From Sphingomonas jaspsi DSM 18422 (GTDB taxonomy: Bacteria; Pseudomonadota; Alphaproteobacteria; Sphingomonadales; Sphingomonadaceae), in contig NZ_KK073876.1 in the NCBI RefSeq assembly GCF_000585415.1, positions 927,810 to 991,809 of the forward strand: a stretch of 64,000 nt of DNA, in the 5' to 3' direction. The position numbers were made by a program, and so were the translations under genes. Shown here in pieces: positions 9,765 to 18,864 of this stretch (positions are counted from its first letter, which is position 1; each line of letters begins with the position of its first letter). The notes under the pieces are model-generated. The model did no database searches. It saw nothing but the letters and a program-made list of their open reading frames with translations, and was not told the DNA's origin.

Positions 9765-11144
9765 ATGAGCATTGATTTCATCCGGCCGGAAGTCGACGAA
9801 CTTCGCCCGAGAATCAGTGTCATCGGCGTCGGTGGCGCGGGCGGAAACGCCATCGCCAACATGATCGCGGCGGACGTCCAGGGCGTCCAGTTCCTGGTCG
9901 CCAATACCGACGCGCAGGCGCTCAACGCCTCGGCCGCGGATACCCGCATCCAGCTCGGCCTCAAGATCACCCAGGGCCTCGGCGCCGGGTCGCGTCCGGA
10001 AATCGGTCGCGCGGCGGCCGAAGAGACGATGGAAGAAATCGAAAAGGCGCTGGAAGGCGCGCACATGTGCTTCATCGCCGCCGGCATGGGCGGCGGCACC
10101 GGCACCGGCGCAGCCCCGGTCATCGCCAAGACGGCGCGTGATCGCGGCATCCTGACCGTCGGCGTCGTCACCAAGCCGTTCGCCTTCGAAGGCTCGCGCC
10201 GCATGCGCTCGGCCGATGCCGGCATCGAAGAACTGCAGAAGCATGTCGACACGCTGATCGTCATCCCGAACCAGAATTTGTTCCGCCTCGCCACTTCGGA
10301 CACGACCTTCAAGGAAGCGTTCGAAATGGCCGACGAAGTGCTGCAGCAGGGCGTTCGCGGCATCACCGACCTGATGGTCATGCCGGGCCTCATCAACCTC
10401 GACTTCGCCGACGTCCGCTCGGTGATGGGTGAAATGGGCAAGGCGATGATGGGCACGGGCGAAGCATCGGGCGACAACCGCGCCATCGAAGCCGCCGAAA
10501 AGGCGATTTCCAACCCGCTGCTCGACGGCGTCAGCATGAAGGGCGCCAAGGGCGTGATCGTCTCGATCGTCGGCGGCGAGGACATGCGCCTGATGGAAGT
10601 CGACGAAGCGGCCAGCCACATCAAGGAACTGGTCGACCCCGACGCCAACATCATCTGGGGCAGCGCCTTCAACAACGACCTGCAGGGCAAGATCCGTGTC
10701 AGCGTCGTCGCCACCGGCATCGAAGCCGAGGAAGCCGCCCAACCGGCCCCGGGCAAGGTGTTCACCTTCCCGACTGCGACCCGCGCGCCGACCCCGATTC
10801 CGACGCCGACCATCACGCCGGCGCCGACCCCGACGTCGACCGTGACGGACGAAGACGACACCACGCTCGACCTCACTGCCGAGGACGAAGCGGACGAGCT
10901 GATGCTCGACAGCGAAGATATTCTCGCCGATCCGGTGATGGGCACGCCCATCGCTCCCCCGGCCGAAGAAGAAGAGGCTACCGCCAAGCCCGCGGCGCCG
11001 GCCACCGGCGGCACGCTGTTCGAACGCATGTCGAACATCGCTCGCGGCGCGTCGCAGGCGAATATCGAGGACGAACCGGCCCCGTCGTTCCGGCGCGAGC
11101 CGCTCGACATTCCGCGTTTCCTCAATCGTCAGAACAACCAGTAA
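9765..11144 (+). CDS. ftsZ: Cell division protein FtsZ
   Basis: FtsZ is the tubulin-like GTPase that forms the division ring. The ATG at 9765 follows a clear Shine-Dalgarno (gaggggg); a TTG 24 bases upstream is less likely. The 459 residues contain the N-terminal VGGAGGNAI motif, the tubulin signature [10 protein letters not shown], the T7 loop region NLDFADV, and a long Pro/Thr- then acid-rich linker (about residues 330-440). They end in the conserved C-terminal peptide [13 protein letters not shown], which binds FtsA and other partners. It closes the dcw cluster; no lpxC follows, as is usual in alphaproteobacteria. Confidence 0.97.
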   Translation: MSIDFIRPEVDELRPRISVIGVGGAGGNAIANMIAADVQGVQFLVANTDAQALNASAADTRIQLGLKITQGLGAGSRPEIGRAAAEETMEEIEKALEGAHMCFIAAGMGGGTGTGAAPVIAKTARDRGILTVGVVTKPFAFEGSRRMRSADAGIEELQKHVDTLIVIPNQNLFRLATSDTTFKEAFEMADEVLQQGVRGITDLMVMPGLINLDFADVRSVMGEMGKAMMGTGEASGDNRAIEAAEKAISNPLLDGVSMKGAKGVIVSIVGGEDMRLMEVDEAASHIKELVDPDANIIWGSAFNNDLQGKIRVSVVATGIEAEEAAQPAPGKVFTFPTATRAPTPIPTPTITPAPTPTSTVTDEDDTTLDLTAEDEADELMLDSEDILADPVMGTPIAPPAEEEEATAKPAAPATGGTLFERMSNIARGASQANIEDEPAPSFRREPLDIPRFLNRQNNQ

Positions 11145-11251
11145 ACGCCGATCGAAGGGTGGAGTCCGGCTCGTCGCCGCGGCGCCACCTTTCATCGCTC
11201 GCCCCTTCCCATAAAGCTTTGAGCAAGCTTGGGTCTGGCAAGGGGAGAGAC

Positions 11252-12925
11252 ATGCTTCATATGCCCAAGTTGCGCCGCGGCCTGATCGCCGTTTCGCTCG
11301 GCCTTTCAGTTGCCGTCGCCATGCCCGCCGTCGCTGCGCAGGAAAGCGCGTCGGCCGCGATGTCGCGCAACATCCGCATCCTTGCCACCGATGCGCGCAA
11401 CTTCGACGCATTGATCGGTGCCGGACGCGCCGCGCTCGACATGGGCGACGTCCAGTCCGCAGCCGGCTTCTTCGGCCGGGCGCAGGAAGTGCGCCCGCAG
11501 GACTGGCGAGCGATCGCGGGGGTCGGGGCGGCGATGGCGCAAACCGGCGACGCTGCCGGGGCGGTCCGGCAATTCAACGAGGCGCAGCGGCTCGGCGGCC
11601 CGGTCGCCAGCTTCGCAATCGACCGCGGCTTGGCCCGCGACCTTCTGGGCGACAATGCCAATGCGCAGGCGGACTATCGCCTGGCGCTCGGCGGCCCCGA
11701 CGACGATGAAGCGCGTCGTCGCCTCGCGCTCAGCCTCGCCATTTCCAAGAAGAAGCGCGAGGCGCTGGAAACGATCCAGCCGTTGCTCAACCGCCGGGAC
11801 CCGGGCGCCCAGCGCAGCCGGGCCTTCGTCCTTGCGCTGGCGGGCGACCGCAGCGGCGCTGCCGACGCCATCGAAGCGGTGATGCCCGGTACTTCTTCCC
11901 AGTTCGAACGCTTCTTCCGTTACCTGCCGAACCTTACGGCGGCGGAGAAGGCGGCCGCCGTCCACTTGGGCCTGTTCCCCGATGACGCCGCGACGCGAGT
12001 TGCCGTCGCCGACACGCCCGAACCCATGGCCGAGCCCGCCCGTCCCGTCGCGGTCGCGTCGAGGTCGGTGACCCCGCCGCTCAAATCCACGTCGTCCAAG
12101 CCCGCGGTCACCAAGCCGGCGCCGACCCGTCCTGCGCCCGAGCCGTCGGCCACCGAGCGCCGCCGCGTCCTCGCCCGTTCCGACCTGGGGACGTCGGTCA
12201 AGATGACGCTGGACCAGGAAGCCAGGGACAAGGCCGTGCGCAACGTACTGGCGGACCGCAAGAGTGCCGCGCCGCCGCAGCAGCCGGTCGTTCCGGCTCC
12301 CGCCCCGGGATTCTCCCTTCCGTCCGCGTCCTCCGAACCGGCTCCCGCGCCCGAGCCTGAGCCGCTGGTTATCGTCGACACCACGCCGCCCGCACCGGTC
12401 GACGCGACGGCCGCGCCGTCGGTCACGGAATTGCCAAAGGGTGTTGAAGGGCCGACCCTCCCGGCCGAAGAGGTCCGCCTGAGCGGGATCGACCGGTTGC
12501 TGGCGACCATTGCCGAGCCGCCGTCCCCGCCCAAGCCGAAGGTCGACGATCGCGCCGCCAAGGCCGCAGCGGCCAAGAAGGCTGCCGACAAGAAGGCGGC
12601 CGATGCCAAGGCCGCGGCGGACAGGAAGGAAAAGGAAGAGGCTGCGAAGCTCGGCGTCGCCGGCACCAACTGGGTCCAGCTGGCCGGCGGATCGAACCGC
12701 AGCTTCATGGCCAGCGAATATAAGAAGCTGTCGGCCAAATCGTCGCTGCTCAAGCGCCGCGACGGTTATGTCAGCGCGGGCAAGGACTATTTCCGCTTGC
12801 TGGTCGGTCCGTTCGACAGCAAGGCCGACGCCCAGGCCTTCGTCAACAAGCTTGCCAAGGACGGCGTGGACGGCTTTAGCTGGACCCGCACCCCGGCCCA
12901 GATCAAGATCGAAAAGCTTCCCTAG
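11252..12925 (+). CDS. TPR-like protein with C-terminal SPOR domain
   Basis: This is probably a secreted or envelope protein that binds denuded septal peptidoglycan. The ATG at 11252 has a good ribosome site (aaggggagagac); an ATG at 11261 is an alternative. A signal peptide (LRRGLIAVSLGLSVAVAMPAVAA) is followed by a TPR-like alpha-helical region to about residue 220. A long Pro/Ala-rich linker and a Lys/Ala-rich charged segment follow, then a SPOR domain (about 470-555: WVQLAGGSNRS ... YFRLLVGPFDSKADAQAF). Its place just after ftsZ fits a division role. The individual function is unknown. Confidence 0.8.
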   Translation: MLHMPKLRRGLIAVSLGLSVAVAMPAVAAQESASAAMSRNIRILATDARNFDALIGAGRAALDMGDVQSAAGFFGRAQEVRPQDWRAIAGVGAAMAQTGDAAGAVRQFNEAQRLGGPVASFAIDRGLARDLLGDNANAQADYRLALGGPDDDEARRRLALSLAISKKKREALETIQPLLNRRDPGAQRSRAFVLALAGDRSGAADAIEAVMPGTSSQFERFFRYLPNLTAAEKAAAVHLGLFPDDAATRVAVADTPEPMAEPARPVAVASRSVTPPLKSTSSKPAVTKPAPTRPAPEPSATERRRVLARSDLGTSVKMTLDQEARDKAVRNVLADRKSAAPPQQPVVPAPAPGFSLPSASSEPAPAPEPEPLVIVDTTPPAPVDATAAPSVTELPKGVEGPTLPAEEVRLSGIDRLLATIAEPPSPPKPKVDDRAAKAAAAKKAADKKAADAKAAADRKEKEEAAKLGVAGTNWVQLAGGSNRSFMASEYKKLSAKSSLLKRRDGYVSAGKDYFRLLVGPFDSKADAQAFVNKLAKDGVDGFSWTRTPAQIKIEKLP

Positions 12926-12927
12926 TC

Positions 12928-14088
12928 ATGACCTTGCCCAAGGCTCTTGCCGCCGACCCTTCCAGATCGCGCGGCCGGGCCTTCGGAGAGGATGACCGGG
13001 GACCGCGCGGGCCTCGCGACGCCTTCCAGCGCGACCGCGACCGGATCGTCCATTCGGTCGCCTTCCGCCGCCTGCGCCACAAGACGCAAGTATTCGTCGC
13101 GCCCGACGGCGACCATTTCCGCGTCCGCCTGACCCACAGCATCGAAGTCGCGCAGATCGGCCGCACCATGGCCCGCGCGCTCGGCCTCAACGAAGACCTG
13201 ACCGAGGCGCTGTGCCTCGCCCACGACCTTGGCCACCCGCCCTTCGGCCATGGCGGCGAGGATGCGCTGCAGCGCTCGCTCGCCGATGCGGGCGGGTTCG
13301 ACCACAACGGCCATACACTGCGGCTGGTGACCGCGCTCGAGAACCCCTATCCCAATTTCGATGGGCTCAACCTCAGCTGGGAGACGCTGGAGGGGCTGGC
13401 CAAGCACAACGGCCCCGTCGCCGCGCCGCAGTGGGCGCTGGCCGAAGCCGATGCGGCGTTCCCGCTCGATCTTCAAAGCTGGCCCAGCCTCGAAGCGCAG
13501 GTCGCCTCGATCGCCGACGACATCGCCTATGACAATCACGACATCGACGATGGGTTGCGCAGCGGAATCCTCGACCTCGACGCGCTGATGGCCTTGCCCT
13601 TCGTCGAGCGTCACTGGCGGGCGATCGAACAGCGCCACCCCGGCCTCGACCGCACCCGCAAAGTGAAGGCGCTGGTTCGCGACGGCATCGGCACGATGGT
13701 CGGCGATGTGCTCGACGAAACGCTACGACGGATCGCTGAGGCAGGCGTCGAAACGATCGACGATGTTCGTGCCTGTGGGCGCCAGCTGGTCGGCTTTTCG
13801 GACCTGATGCAGAGCGAGGAGCGGGCGATCAAGCGCCACCTCTACACCCACCTCTACGACCATGACGCGCTGCGCCCGATCCGGATCGAGGCGCAGCGGA
13901 TCGTCGGCGACCTGGCGCAATGTTTCCGCGACCATCCGTCGCACCTGCCCGGCGGCTGGCAGCGCGGGGAGGGCGAGACCGCCCGCCTGCGCGGCATCGC
14001 CGACTATATCGCCGGCATGACCGACCGTTTCGCCATCGCCCAGCATGAGAAGCTCATCGGTCCCGTCACCCTGCCGGAGAAGTTCTGA
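12928..14088 (+). CDS. dgt: Deoxyguanosinetriphosphate triphosphohydrolase-like HD protein
   Basis: Dgt-family enzymes hydrolyse dNTPs to deoxynucleosides and triphosphate. The 386 residues carry the HD-domain metal ligands in order: RLTHSIEVAQIGR, then CLAHDLGHPPFGHGGE, then IADDIAYDNHDIDDG. FRRLRHKTQVF near the N-terminus is also typical. The length and missing insertions match the dGTPase-like (type 2) subgroup common in alphaproteobacteria, whose substrate is less certain than that of E. coli Dgt. It starts two bases after the SPOR gene stop. Confidence 0.92.
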   Translation: MTLPKALAADPSRSRGRAFGEDDRGPRGPRDAFQRDRDRIVHSVAFRRLRHKTQVFVAPDGDHFRVRLTHSIEVAQIGRTMARALGLNEDLTEALCLAHDLGHPPFGHGGEDALQRSLADAGGFDHNGHTLRLVTALENPYPNFDGLNLSWETLEGLAKHNGPVAAPQWALAEADAAFPLDLQSWPSLEAQVASIADDIAYDNHDIDDGLRSGILDLDALMALPFVERHWRAIEQRHPGLDRTRKVKALVRDGIGTMVGDVLDETLRRIAEAGVETIDDVRACGRQLVGFSDLMQSEERAIKRHLYTHLYDHDALRPIRIEAQRIVGDLAQCFRDHPSHLPGGWQRGEGETARLRGIADYIAGMTDRFAIAQHEKLIGPVTLPEKF

Positions 14089-14091
14089 GCC

Positions 14092-14757
14092 GTGGCGCGG
14101 ATCGCGATGATCGGGGCGACCGGCCTAATCGGACACGATCTGGCGCAGCGGCTGGTCGCGGCGGGGCATGAATTGGTCGCGATCGGTCGCCGTGCTTCGG
14201 GCGTCAACGGGGCGAGCGACCTCATCGTTCCGCTGGATCAATGGGACATCGCGCTGACCGGCGGATCGATCGACGTCGCCATTTCCACACTCGGCACGAC
14301 ACGTAAGGCGGCGGGATCGATGGCGGCGTTCGAGGCGATCGATCGCCATGCCGTTGCCGCCTTCGCCCGATCCGCGAAAGCCGCCGGCGCGCGGCATTGG
14401 ATGATGGTCAGTTCGGTCGGTGCCGAGCCTGCCAGCCGCAGCGGCTATCTGGCGGTGAAGGGCAGGGCCGAGGCCGACGTGCTGGCGCTGGGGTTCGAGC
14501 GAACGGACATCTTCCGCCCCGGCCTGCTGGTCGGCGAACGGGTCGAGCGAAGGCCCGCCGAACAACTGGGGATCATCCTCAGCCCGCTGCTCAACCGCCT
14601 GCTCCCCAGTGCGCTCGACAAGTATCGGGCCATCCCGGCGAGCGACGTTTCAGCAGCCATGGCAGTGCTGGCGGGCGCACGCGGCGGCGGCGTAACGATC
14701 CACGAAAACCGCGCCATCCGTGCCATTTTAGATCGTCCGCACAATCCCGCTTTTTAA
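14092..14757 (+). CDS. NAD(P)-binding Rossmann-fold oxidoreductase
   Basis: This is an atypical short-chain dehydrogenase/epimerase-like protein. It starts at a GTG three bases after dgt and has 221 residues. The N-terminal dinucleotide loop is IGATGLIGHDLAQRLV; a core strand (DVAISTLGTTRKAAGS) and WMMVSSVGAEPASRSGYLAVKGRAE, with a Ser/Tyr/Lys-like arrangement, follow. Similar small proteins (HTATIP2-like) are common, and their substrates are mostly unknown. It seems to be co-transcribed with dgt. Confidence 0.75.
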   Translation: MARIAMIGATGLIGHDLAQRLVAAGHELVAIGRRASGVNGASDLIVPLDQWDIALTGGSIDVAISTLGTTRKAAGSMAAFEAIDRHAVAAFARSAKAAGARHWMMVSSVGAEPASRSGYLAVKGRAEADVLALGFERTDIFRPGLLVGERVERRPAEQLGIILSPLLNRLLPSALDKYRAIPASDVSAAMAVLAGARGGGVTIHENRAIRAILDRPHNPAF

Positions 14758-14785
14758 TTTTCGTTAACTTTGTGTTATACGAGTC
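14754..14785 (+). promoter_or_regulatory. CtrA-like TTAA boxes and a GANTC site
   Basis: Upstream of the M15-type peptidase there are TTAA boxes at 14754 and 14764, and TTAT at 14775. The last two are spaced as TTAA-N7-TTAT, one base off the CtrA consensus TTAA-N7-TTAA. A GAGTC (GANTC) site follows at 14781. CtrA control of envelope genes is known in alphaproteobacteria; use of these boxes is inference. Confidence 0.35.
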
Positions 14786-14818
14786 GCCTGTCACGAGAGC
14801 GGCCGAGGGGGCTGGGCG

Positions 14819-15400
14819 ATGTTGCGTGGAATATGCGCGATCCTTTTGGCAGGTGCGGCGGGGGCCGCATCTGCCGCACCGAACACCGATTGGGGCATCC
14901 GTGCCGTCAGCGGCGACAAGGTCACGCCCAAGACGGTGATGGCGCCCGGGGTCAGCGAACCGATCGTCAGGGTGCCGACCAGCCAATATGTCGACCCGGC
15001 GGTGGTCGAACCCGTCATCACCCAGAAGGGCAGCTTCAGCATCGGGTCGGCGGCGTCGGTCGGCGGCCGGTTCGGTCGGGTCACCAGCACCTTCCGCAGC
15101 GTCGCGCACAACCGCGCGGTGGGCGGGATGCCCAACAGCTATCACCTGCGCGGCCGGGCAATCGACATCGCGCGTCGGCCCGGCGTCGCCCACTGGCAGA
15201 TCGCCGCCGCCTATCGCGCCGCCGGCTACAACCTGCTCGAAAGCCTGGACGAGGGCGACCACAGCCATTTCGCCTTCGGCGCGCCGGGCGAGATCAAACG
15301 CCGCGCCTTTGAAGGCCCGCGCCCGCAGATGGTCATCGCCAAGGCCGACGGCCAGACCCAATGGCGCATCGTCTATGCCCCCGCAGGCGGCGGCAACTAA
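14819..15400 (+). CDS. Secreted M15-type zinc peptidase (D,D-carboxypeptidase-like)
   Basis: The protein has 193 residues with a short signal peptide (LRGICAILLAGAAGAASA). The peptidase core includes STFRSVAHNRAVGGMPNSYHLRGRAIDI, written here in parts: FRSVAHN, then SYHLRGRAIDI with the zinc His and Asp, and the second zinc His in DEGDHSHFAFG. This pattern matches the Peptidase_M15_3 family, whose members cut D-Ala-D-Ala or related peptidoglycan peptide bonds in the periplasm. It is monocistronic, as far as I can see, with its own AT-rich upstream region. Confidence 0.8.
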   Translation: MLRGICAILLAGAAGAASAAPNTDWGIRAVSGDKVTPKTVMAPGVSEPIVRVPTSQYVDPAVVEPVITQKGSFSIGSAASVGGRFGRVTSTFRSVAHNRAVGGMPNSYHLRGRAIDIARRPGVAHWQIAAAYRAAGYNLLESLDEGDHSHFAFGAPGEIKRRAFEGPRPQMVIAKADGQTQWRIVYAPAGGGN

Positions 15401-15685
15401 ACGCAGCGCGCGCGACTTAACTTCACTATCGGCTCACGAAATGCGCCTGTTTGGGCGGTTTGCGTGAACTTAGGCCATGCACAGCCTTTCCGGGGGACAA
15501 GCGAGCATGGGCACCGCGACTTTTCACACTTTTCACGGTCGTGCCGACCACCGTGTCTGTGCGCACGAACGATATGCAGCAAGATCAAAGAGCCGTTGTG
15601 GACAGTGGCATAATCTGGCTGCTGTAGGACAGCCAAAAGCGGACGGTCCGCTATGGGTGGAAAGCGAACTTGCGTCGTCAACACG
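15401..15685. other. 285-base non-coding stretch with palindrome and repeat-like sequence
   Basis: No convincing gene is visible. A 7-bp inverted repeat with a one-base centre (AGCGGAC-G-GTCCGCT) lies at 15638-15652. The stretch also carries the first copy of a short repeat whose second copy sits beyond the next gene. A 70-codon plus-strand ORF at 15477 has no ribosome site and atypical residues, and is probably chance. Confidence 0.5.
15646..15660 (+). repeat. Short dispersed repeat, copy 1
   Basis: GTCCGCTATGGGTGG; matches 12 of 15 bases of copy 2 at 16275-16289 in the same orientation. The two copies bracket the orphan lipoprotein gene. Similar GCGGAC/ATGGGT elements are, from memory, frequent between genes in sphingomonad genomes. 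Confidence 0.4.
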
Positions 15686-16246
15686 TTAAGGGGCAAATAC
15701 TCGTATTCTCTTCACCCGCAGGTCGGGGACGGTAACCTCCCTGGGCGGATGGTCGAAGGCAGCGGGCGGCATGTCACTCTCGTCGAAGTTGTAGAGCAAG
15801 TTTGTGCCGGTATCGAAGGTGACGAACCGACCATCTTCCGAGCCGTAGAGGAGCTTACCGTTCGGCCAAGCTGCCTTCACTTGAGACAAAGATGACCCTA
15901 CCCCGACGCCCCTCGGACCGACTGCGTTCGAGGATTCCGTCTGAGCCAAATAGAGCTTTCCGTTGTCGTAGAATACGACTTTGACCTCTACGCCTTGAAC
16001 GCCGGTTATAATGTAAAAGGTTTCTCGCTCGCCTTCCCCCATCTTCTGTCCGGTAACCACATTATAAGGAAGGCGCTTCAGGCCAGAAACAGTGAGGCTT
16101 GTCGGAACGCCGTAGAAGCTTTCCACATCACCATTTGACGCCACTTGAACCGCGCTTCGAAGCGCTGCGCTTGGGGCTGTGTCTGGATAAGGTGCTGCGA
16201 CGCACCCTGCCAAGACCAATGCCAGTAGGCTGAAGGAGCGGGTCAT
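15686..16246 (-). CDS. Orphan lipoprotein of unknown function
   Basis: The protein has 186 residues, starting at the ATG at 16246 (MTRSFSLLALVLAGC). A lipobox LAGC with Cys at residue 15 predicts lipidation and export. The mature part contains a SmpA/OmlA-reminiscent segment: VESFYGVPTSL, then VGSSLSQVKAAWPNGKL. That resemblance is weak, and I do not recognise a family with confidence. Codons are less GC-biased than in neighbouring genes. It is flanked by two short repeat copies and faces away from argS, which suggests an accessory gene. Confidence 0.65.
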   Translation of the reverse strand: MTRSFSLLALVLAGCVAAPYPDTAPSAALRSAVQVASNGDVESFYGVPTSLTVSGLKRLPYNVVTGQKMGEGERETFYIITGVQGVEVKVVFYDNGKLYLAQTESSNAVGPRGVGVGSSLSQVKAAWPNGKLLYGSEDGRFVTFDTGTNLLYNFDESDMPPAAFDHPPREVTVPDLRVKRIRVFAP

Positions 16247-16274
16247 GGCAGGTGGTTTGGCTGTTACAGCTAAT

Positions 16275-16289
16275 GACCGCAATGGGTCG
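16275..16289 (+). repeat. Short dispersed repeat, copy 2
   Basis: GACCGCAATGGGTCG; same orientation as copy 1 at 15646-15660, 12 of 15 bases identical. It lies in the divergent gap between the lipoprotein gene and argS. Confidence 0.4.
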
Positions 16290-16376
16290 TTTTCCGCCAT
16301 CACCCTTCGCCACCACGTGACGCAGCCGCCCGCATGCGCTAGGGGCGCGGCGAACCTTTTGAACGTCGGTAAAATT

Positions 16377-18110
16377 ATGTCCCTTTACGCCCGCTATTCC
16401 GCGCTTCTCGATCTCATCCTCGACGACCTGGTCGAGGGCGGGCATCTGCCCGCCGACGCCAGCCGCAAGGCGGTGGCGGTCGAGCCGCCGCGCGATCCTT
16501 CGCATGGCGACCTGGCGACCAATGCGGCGATGGTGCTGGCCAAGGCGGCGGGGACCAATCCGCGCGCGCTGGCGGGGCTGATCGTGCCCAAGCTGGAAGG
16601 GCTGCCGGGCGTCACCAGCGTCGAGATTGCGGGACCGGGCTTCATCAACATCCGCCTGACCGAGGATGCGTGGCGCGACGAGCTGGCGACCATCATGGGC
16701 GAGGGCGAGAAATACGGCCTCAGCACTGTCGGCAACAATGAGCGGGTCAATGTCGAATATGTCTCGGCCAACCCGACCGGGCCGATGCATATGGGCCATT
16801 GCCGCGGCGCGGTGGTGGGCGATGCGCTGGCCCGCGTGTTGGAGGCCGCGGGCTTCCGCGTCACCAAGGAATATTATGTCAACGACGCCGGGAGCCAGGT
16901 CGATACGCTCGCCCGCTCCGCGCACCTGCGCTACCGCGAAGCGCTGGGCGAGGACATCGGCGAGATTCCGGAAGGGCTTTATCCGGGCGATTACCTCGTC
17001 CCGGTCGGGCAGGCGCTAGCCGAGGAATTTGGCGACAAGTACGTCGGCCAGCCGGAAAGCGAATGGCTGAAGCTGTTCAAAGCCAAGACCGTCGCCAAGA
17101 TGATCGAGCTGATCCGGCACGACCTCGCCCTGCTCAACATCCACCATGACATTTTCGCGTCGGAGGCCGAACTGCAGGCGTCGGGCAAGGTCGAGGAGGC
17201 GATGGAAACGCTCAAGAGCCGCGACCTCGTCTATCAGGGCGAGCTGGAGCGGCCCAAGAGCCTCGACGAGCATGACGATTGGGAGCCGGTCGAGCTGACG
17301 CTGTTCCGCTCGAGCCAGTTTGGCGACGACCAGGACCGGCCGATGAAGAAGTCGGACGGCAGCTGGACCTATTTCGGCGCCGACGCGGCATACCATCTGC
17401 AAAAGGCGCAGACGGCGGATCACCTCGTCAACATCTGGGGCGCCGACCATGCGGGCACCGTTAAGCGGGTGCAGGCGGCGGTCAATGCGCTGACCGACGG
17501 CCGCGTCGACCTCGACGTCAAGCTGGTCCAGATGGTCAAGCTCATGCGCGGCGGCGAGCCGCTCAAAATGTCGAAGCGCGCGGGCAATTTCGTGACCCTG
17601 GCCGATGTCGTGCGCGAAGTCGGCAAGGACGTCGTGCGCTTCATGATGCTGACCAAGCGCAGCGACACGATGCTGGAATTCGACTTCGCCAAGGTGGTCG
17701 AAGCGTCGAAGGACAATCCGGTGTTCTATGTCCAATATGCCCACGCCCGGGTCAGCAGCCTGCTGCGCCGCGCGGCGGAGGCGGGGGTGACGGTCGACGC
17801 GCCTGCGGACCTCAAGCTACTCGACGCCGAGGAACTGGCGCTGGTCAAGCAGGCCGCGCAATATCCGCGCGTGGTTGAAGCCGCCGCGCTCAACCATGAA
17901 CCGCACCGGGTCGCCTTCTACCTCTACGACCTGGCCGCCGCGCTGCACGCGCTGTGGAACCGGGGCAATGACGATCCGTCGCGGCGCTTCCTGGTCGATG
18001 GCGATGCGGCGCTGACCCGCGCCCGGCTGGAGCTGGCGCGCGGCGTGCAACAGGTTATCCGCAACGGGCTGTCGCTGATGGGCGTCGAAGCCGCCGAAGA
18101 AATGCGCTGA
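16377..18110 (+). CDS. argS: Arginyl-tRNA synthetase
   Basis: ArgRS charges tRNA-Arg. I chose the ATG at 16377 (MSLYARYSALLDLIL), giving 577 residues; the upstream open frame is non-coding. It shows the N-terminal additional domain (GDLATNAAMVLAK), the HIGH-type motif ANPTGPMHMGHCRGA, the KMSK-type motif LKMSKRAGN, and a C-terminal DALR anticodon-binding region (YVQYAHARVSSLLRR). It heads the argS-SPOR-nagZ-scpAB-tatABC run, an order common in alphaproteobacteria. Confidence 0.97.
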   Translation: MSLYARYSALLDLILDDLVEGGHLPADASRKAVAVEPPRDPSHGDLATNAAMVLAKAAGTNPRALAGLIVPKLEGLPGVTSVEIAGPGFINIRLTEDAWRDELATIMGEGEKYGLSTVGNNERVNVEYVSANPTGPMHMGHCRGAVVGDALARVLEAAGFRVTKEYYVNDAGSQVDTLARSAHLRYREALGEDIGEIPEGLYPGDYLVPVGQALAEEFGDKYVGQPESEWLKLFKAKTVAKMIELIRHDLALLNIHHDIFASEAELQASGKVEEAMETLKSRDLVYQGELERPKSLDEHDDWEPVELTLFRSSQFGDDQDRPMKKSDGSWTYFGADAAYHLQKAQTADHLVNIWGADHAGTVKRVQAAVNALTDGRVDLDVKLVQMVKLMRGGEPLKMSKRAGNFVTLADVVREVGKDVVRFMMLTKRSDTMLEFDFAKVVEASKDNPVFYVQYAHARVSSLLRRAAEAGVTVDAPADLKLLDAEELALVKQAAQYPRVVEAAALNHEPHRVAFYLYDLAAALHALWNRGNDDPSRRFLVDGDAALTRARLELARGVQQVIRNGLSLMGVEAAEEMR

Positions 18111-18111
18111 G

Positions 18112-18143
18112 CCGACGGATTAGCCCCTCAACAAATCCGTCGG
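18112..18143. other. 10-bp perfect inverted repeat between argS and the SPOR gene
   Basis: CCGACGGATT at 18112-18121 pairs with AATCCGTCGG at 18134-18143 around a 12-base loop. No T-run follows on either side, so it is not a standard intrinsic terminator. It could be an attenuating or mRNA-stability hairpin. Confidence 0.35.
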
Positions 18144-18153
18144 GGCCGCTAGG

Positions 18154-18864
18154 ATGGCGGGCAAATCACGGAGGGACGAGTTGAGCAACGCCGGCGCCTA
18201 TGACGACCAGAACCTGCCCTGGCTGGAAGCGGTCGAGGATGAGGACGGGCCGCGCGGTCCCTCCGCGCGCAAGATGCTGGCGGCGTTCCTGCTGGTGCTG
18301 CTCGGCGCGGCGGCGGTGGCGGGCGCCTTTTTCTGGGTCGGGCGGCAGGACCCGGTGGTCGATGGCGCGCCCGAACTGATCAAGGCCGAAAAGGGACCGT
18401 ACAAGGTGAAGCCCGACGATCCCGGCGGGCTCGACGTTGCGGGCGACAGCGAAACCGCTTTCTCGACCAGCGCGGGCGAGGACCCGGATGCGCAGCTCGA
18501 CGTCACCAAGCTGCCGGGCGGGGCGCCGCCTGCGCCCGCCCCGGCCAAGGAAGATGCGCCGCCCAAGACGCTGCCGAGCAAGGAAGTGAAGGAGCCCGCA
18601 CCGGCCGAACCGGCTGCGCCCGCAGCTCCGGGCGGCCCGGCGATCCAGCTTGGCGCCTATGGCTCCACGGTGAAGGCGGATACCGCCTGGTCGATGCTGT
18701 CGTCGCGCTTCCCCGAAGTGGCGGCGATGAAGAAGCAGGTGGTCGGGGCCAATGTCGGCGGCAAGACCGTCTATCGCCTGCGCGCGACCGGATCGTCCGA
18801 CCAGGCGCGAGCGGCCTGCGCGGCGCTGAAGGCGGGCGGCGAGAACTGCTTGCCGGTGAACTGA
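18154..18864 (+). CDS. Membrane-anchored SPOR-domain protein
   Basis: The 236 residues have an acidic cytoplasmic N-terminus, one membrane segment (MLAAFLLVLLGAAAVAGAFFW, about residues 45-65), a Pro/Ala/Lys-rich periplasmic linker, and a C-terminal SPOR domain (about 160-236: AIQLGAYGSTVKADTAW ... VYRLRATGSSDQARAACAAL). SPOR domains bind glycan strands without stem peptides, so a septal location is likely. Its stop shares a base with the nagZ start, and nagZ cuts related glycans. Confidence 0.82.
   Translation: MAGKSRRDELSNAGAYDDQNLPWLEAVEDEDGPRGPSARKMLAAFLLVLLGAAAVAGAFFWVGRQDPVVDGAPELIKAEKGPYKVKPDDPGGLDVAGDSETAFSTSAGEDPDAQLDVTKLPGGAPPAPAPAKEDAPPKTLPSKEVKEPAPAEPAAPAAPGGPAIQLGAYGSTVKADTAWSMLSSRFPEVAAMKKQVVGANVGGKTVYRLRATGSSDQARAACAALKAGGENCLPVN

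Noticed and set aside
15477..15689. 70-codon plus-strand ORF after the M15-type peptidase
   Set aside because: No ribosome site, His/Arg/Ser-rich composition, and it overlaps repeat-like and palindromic DNA.
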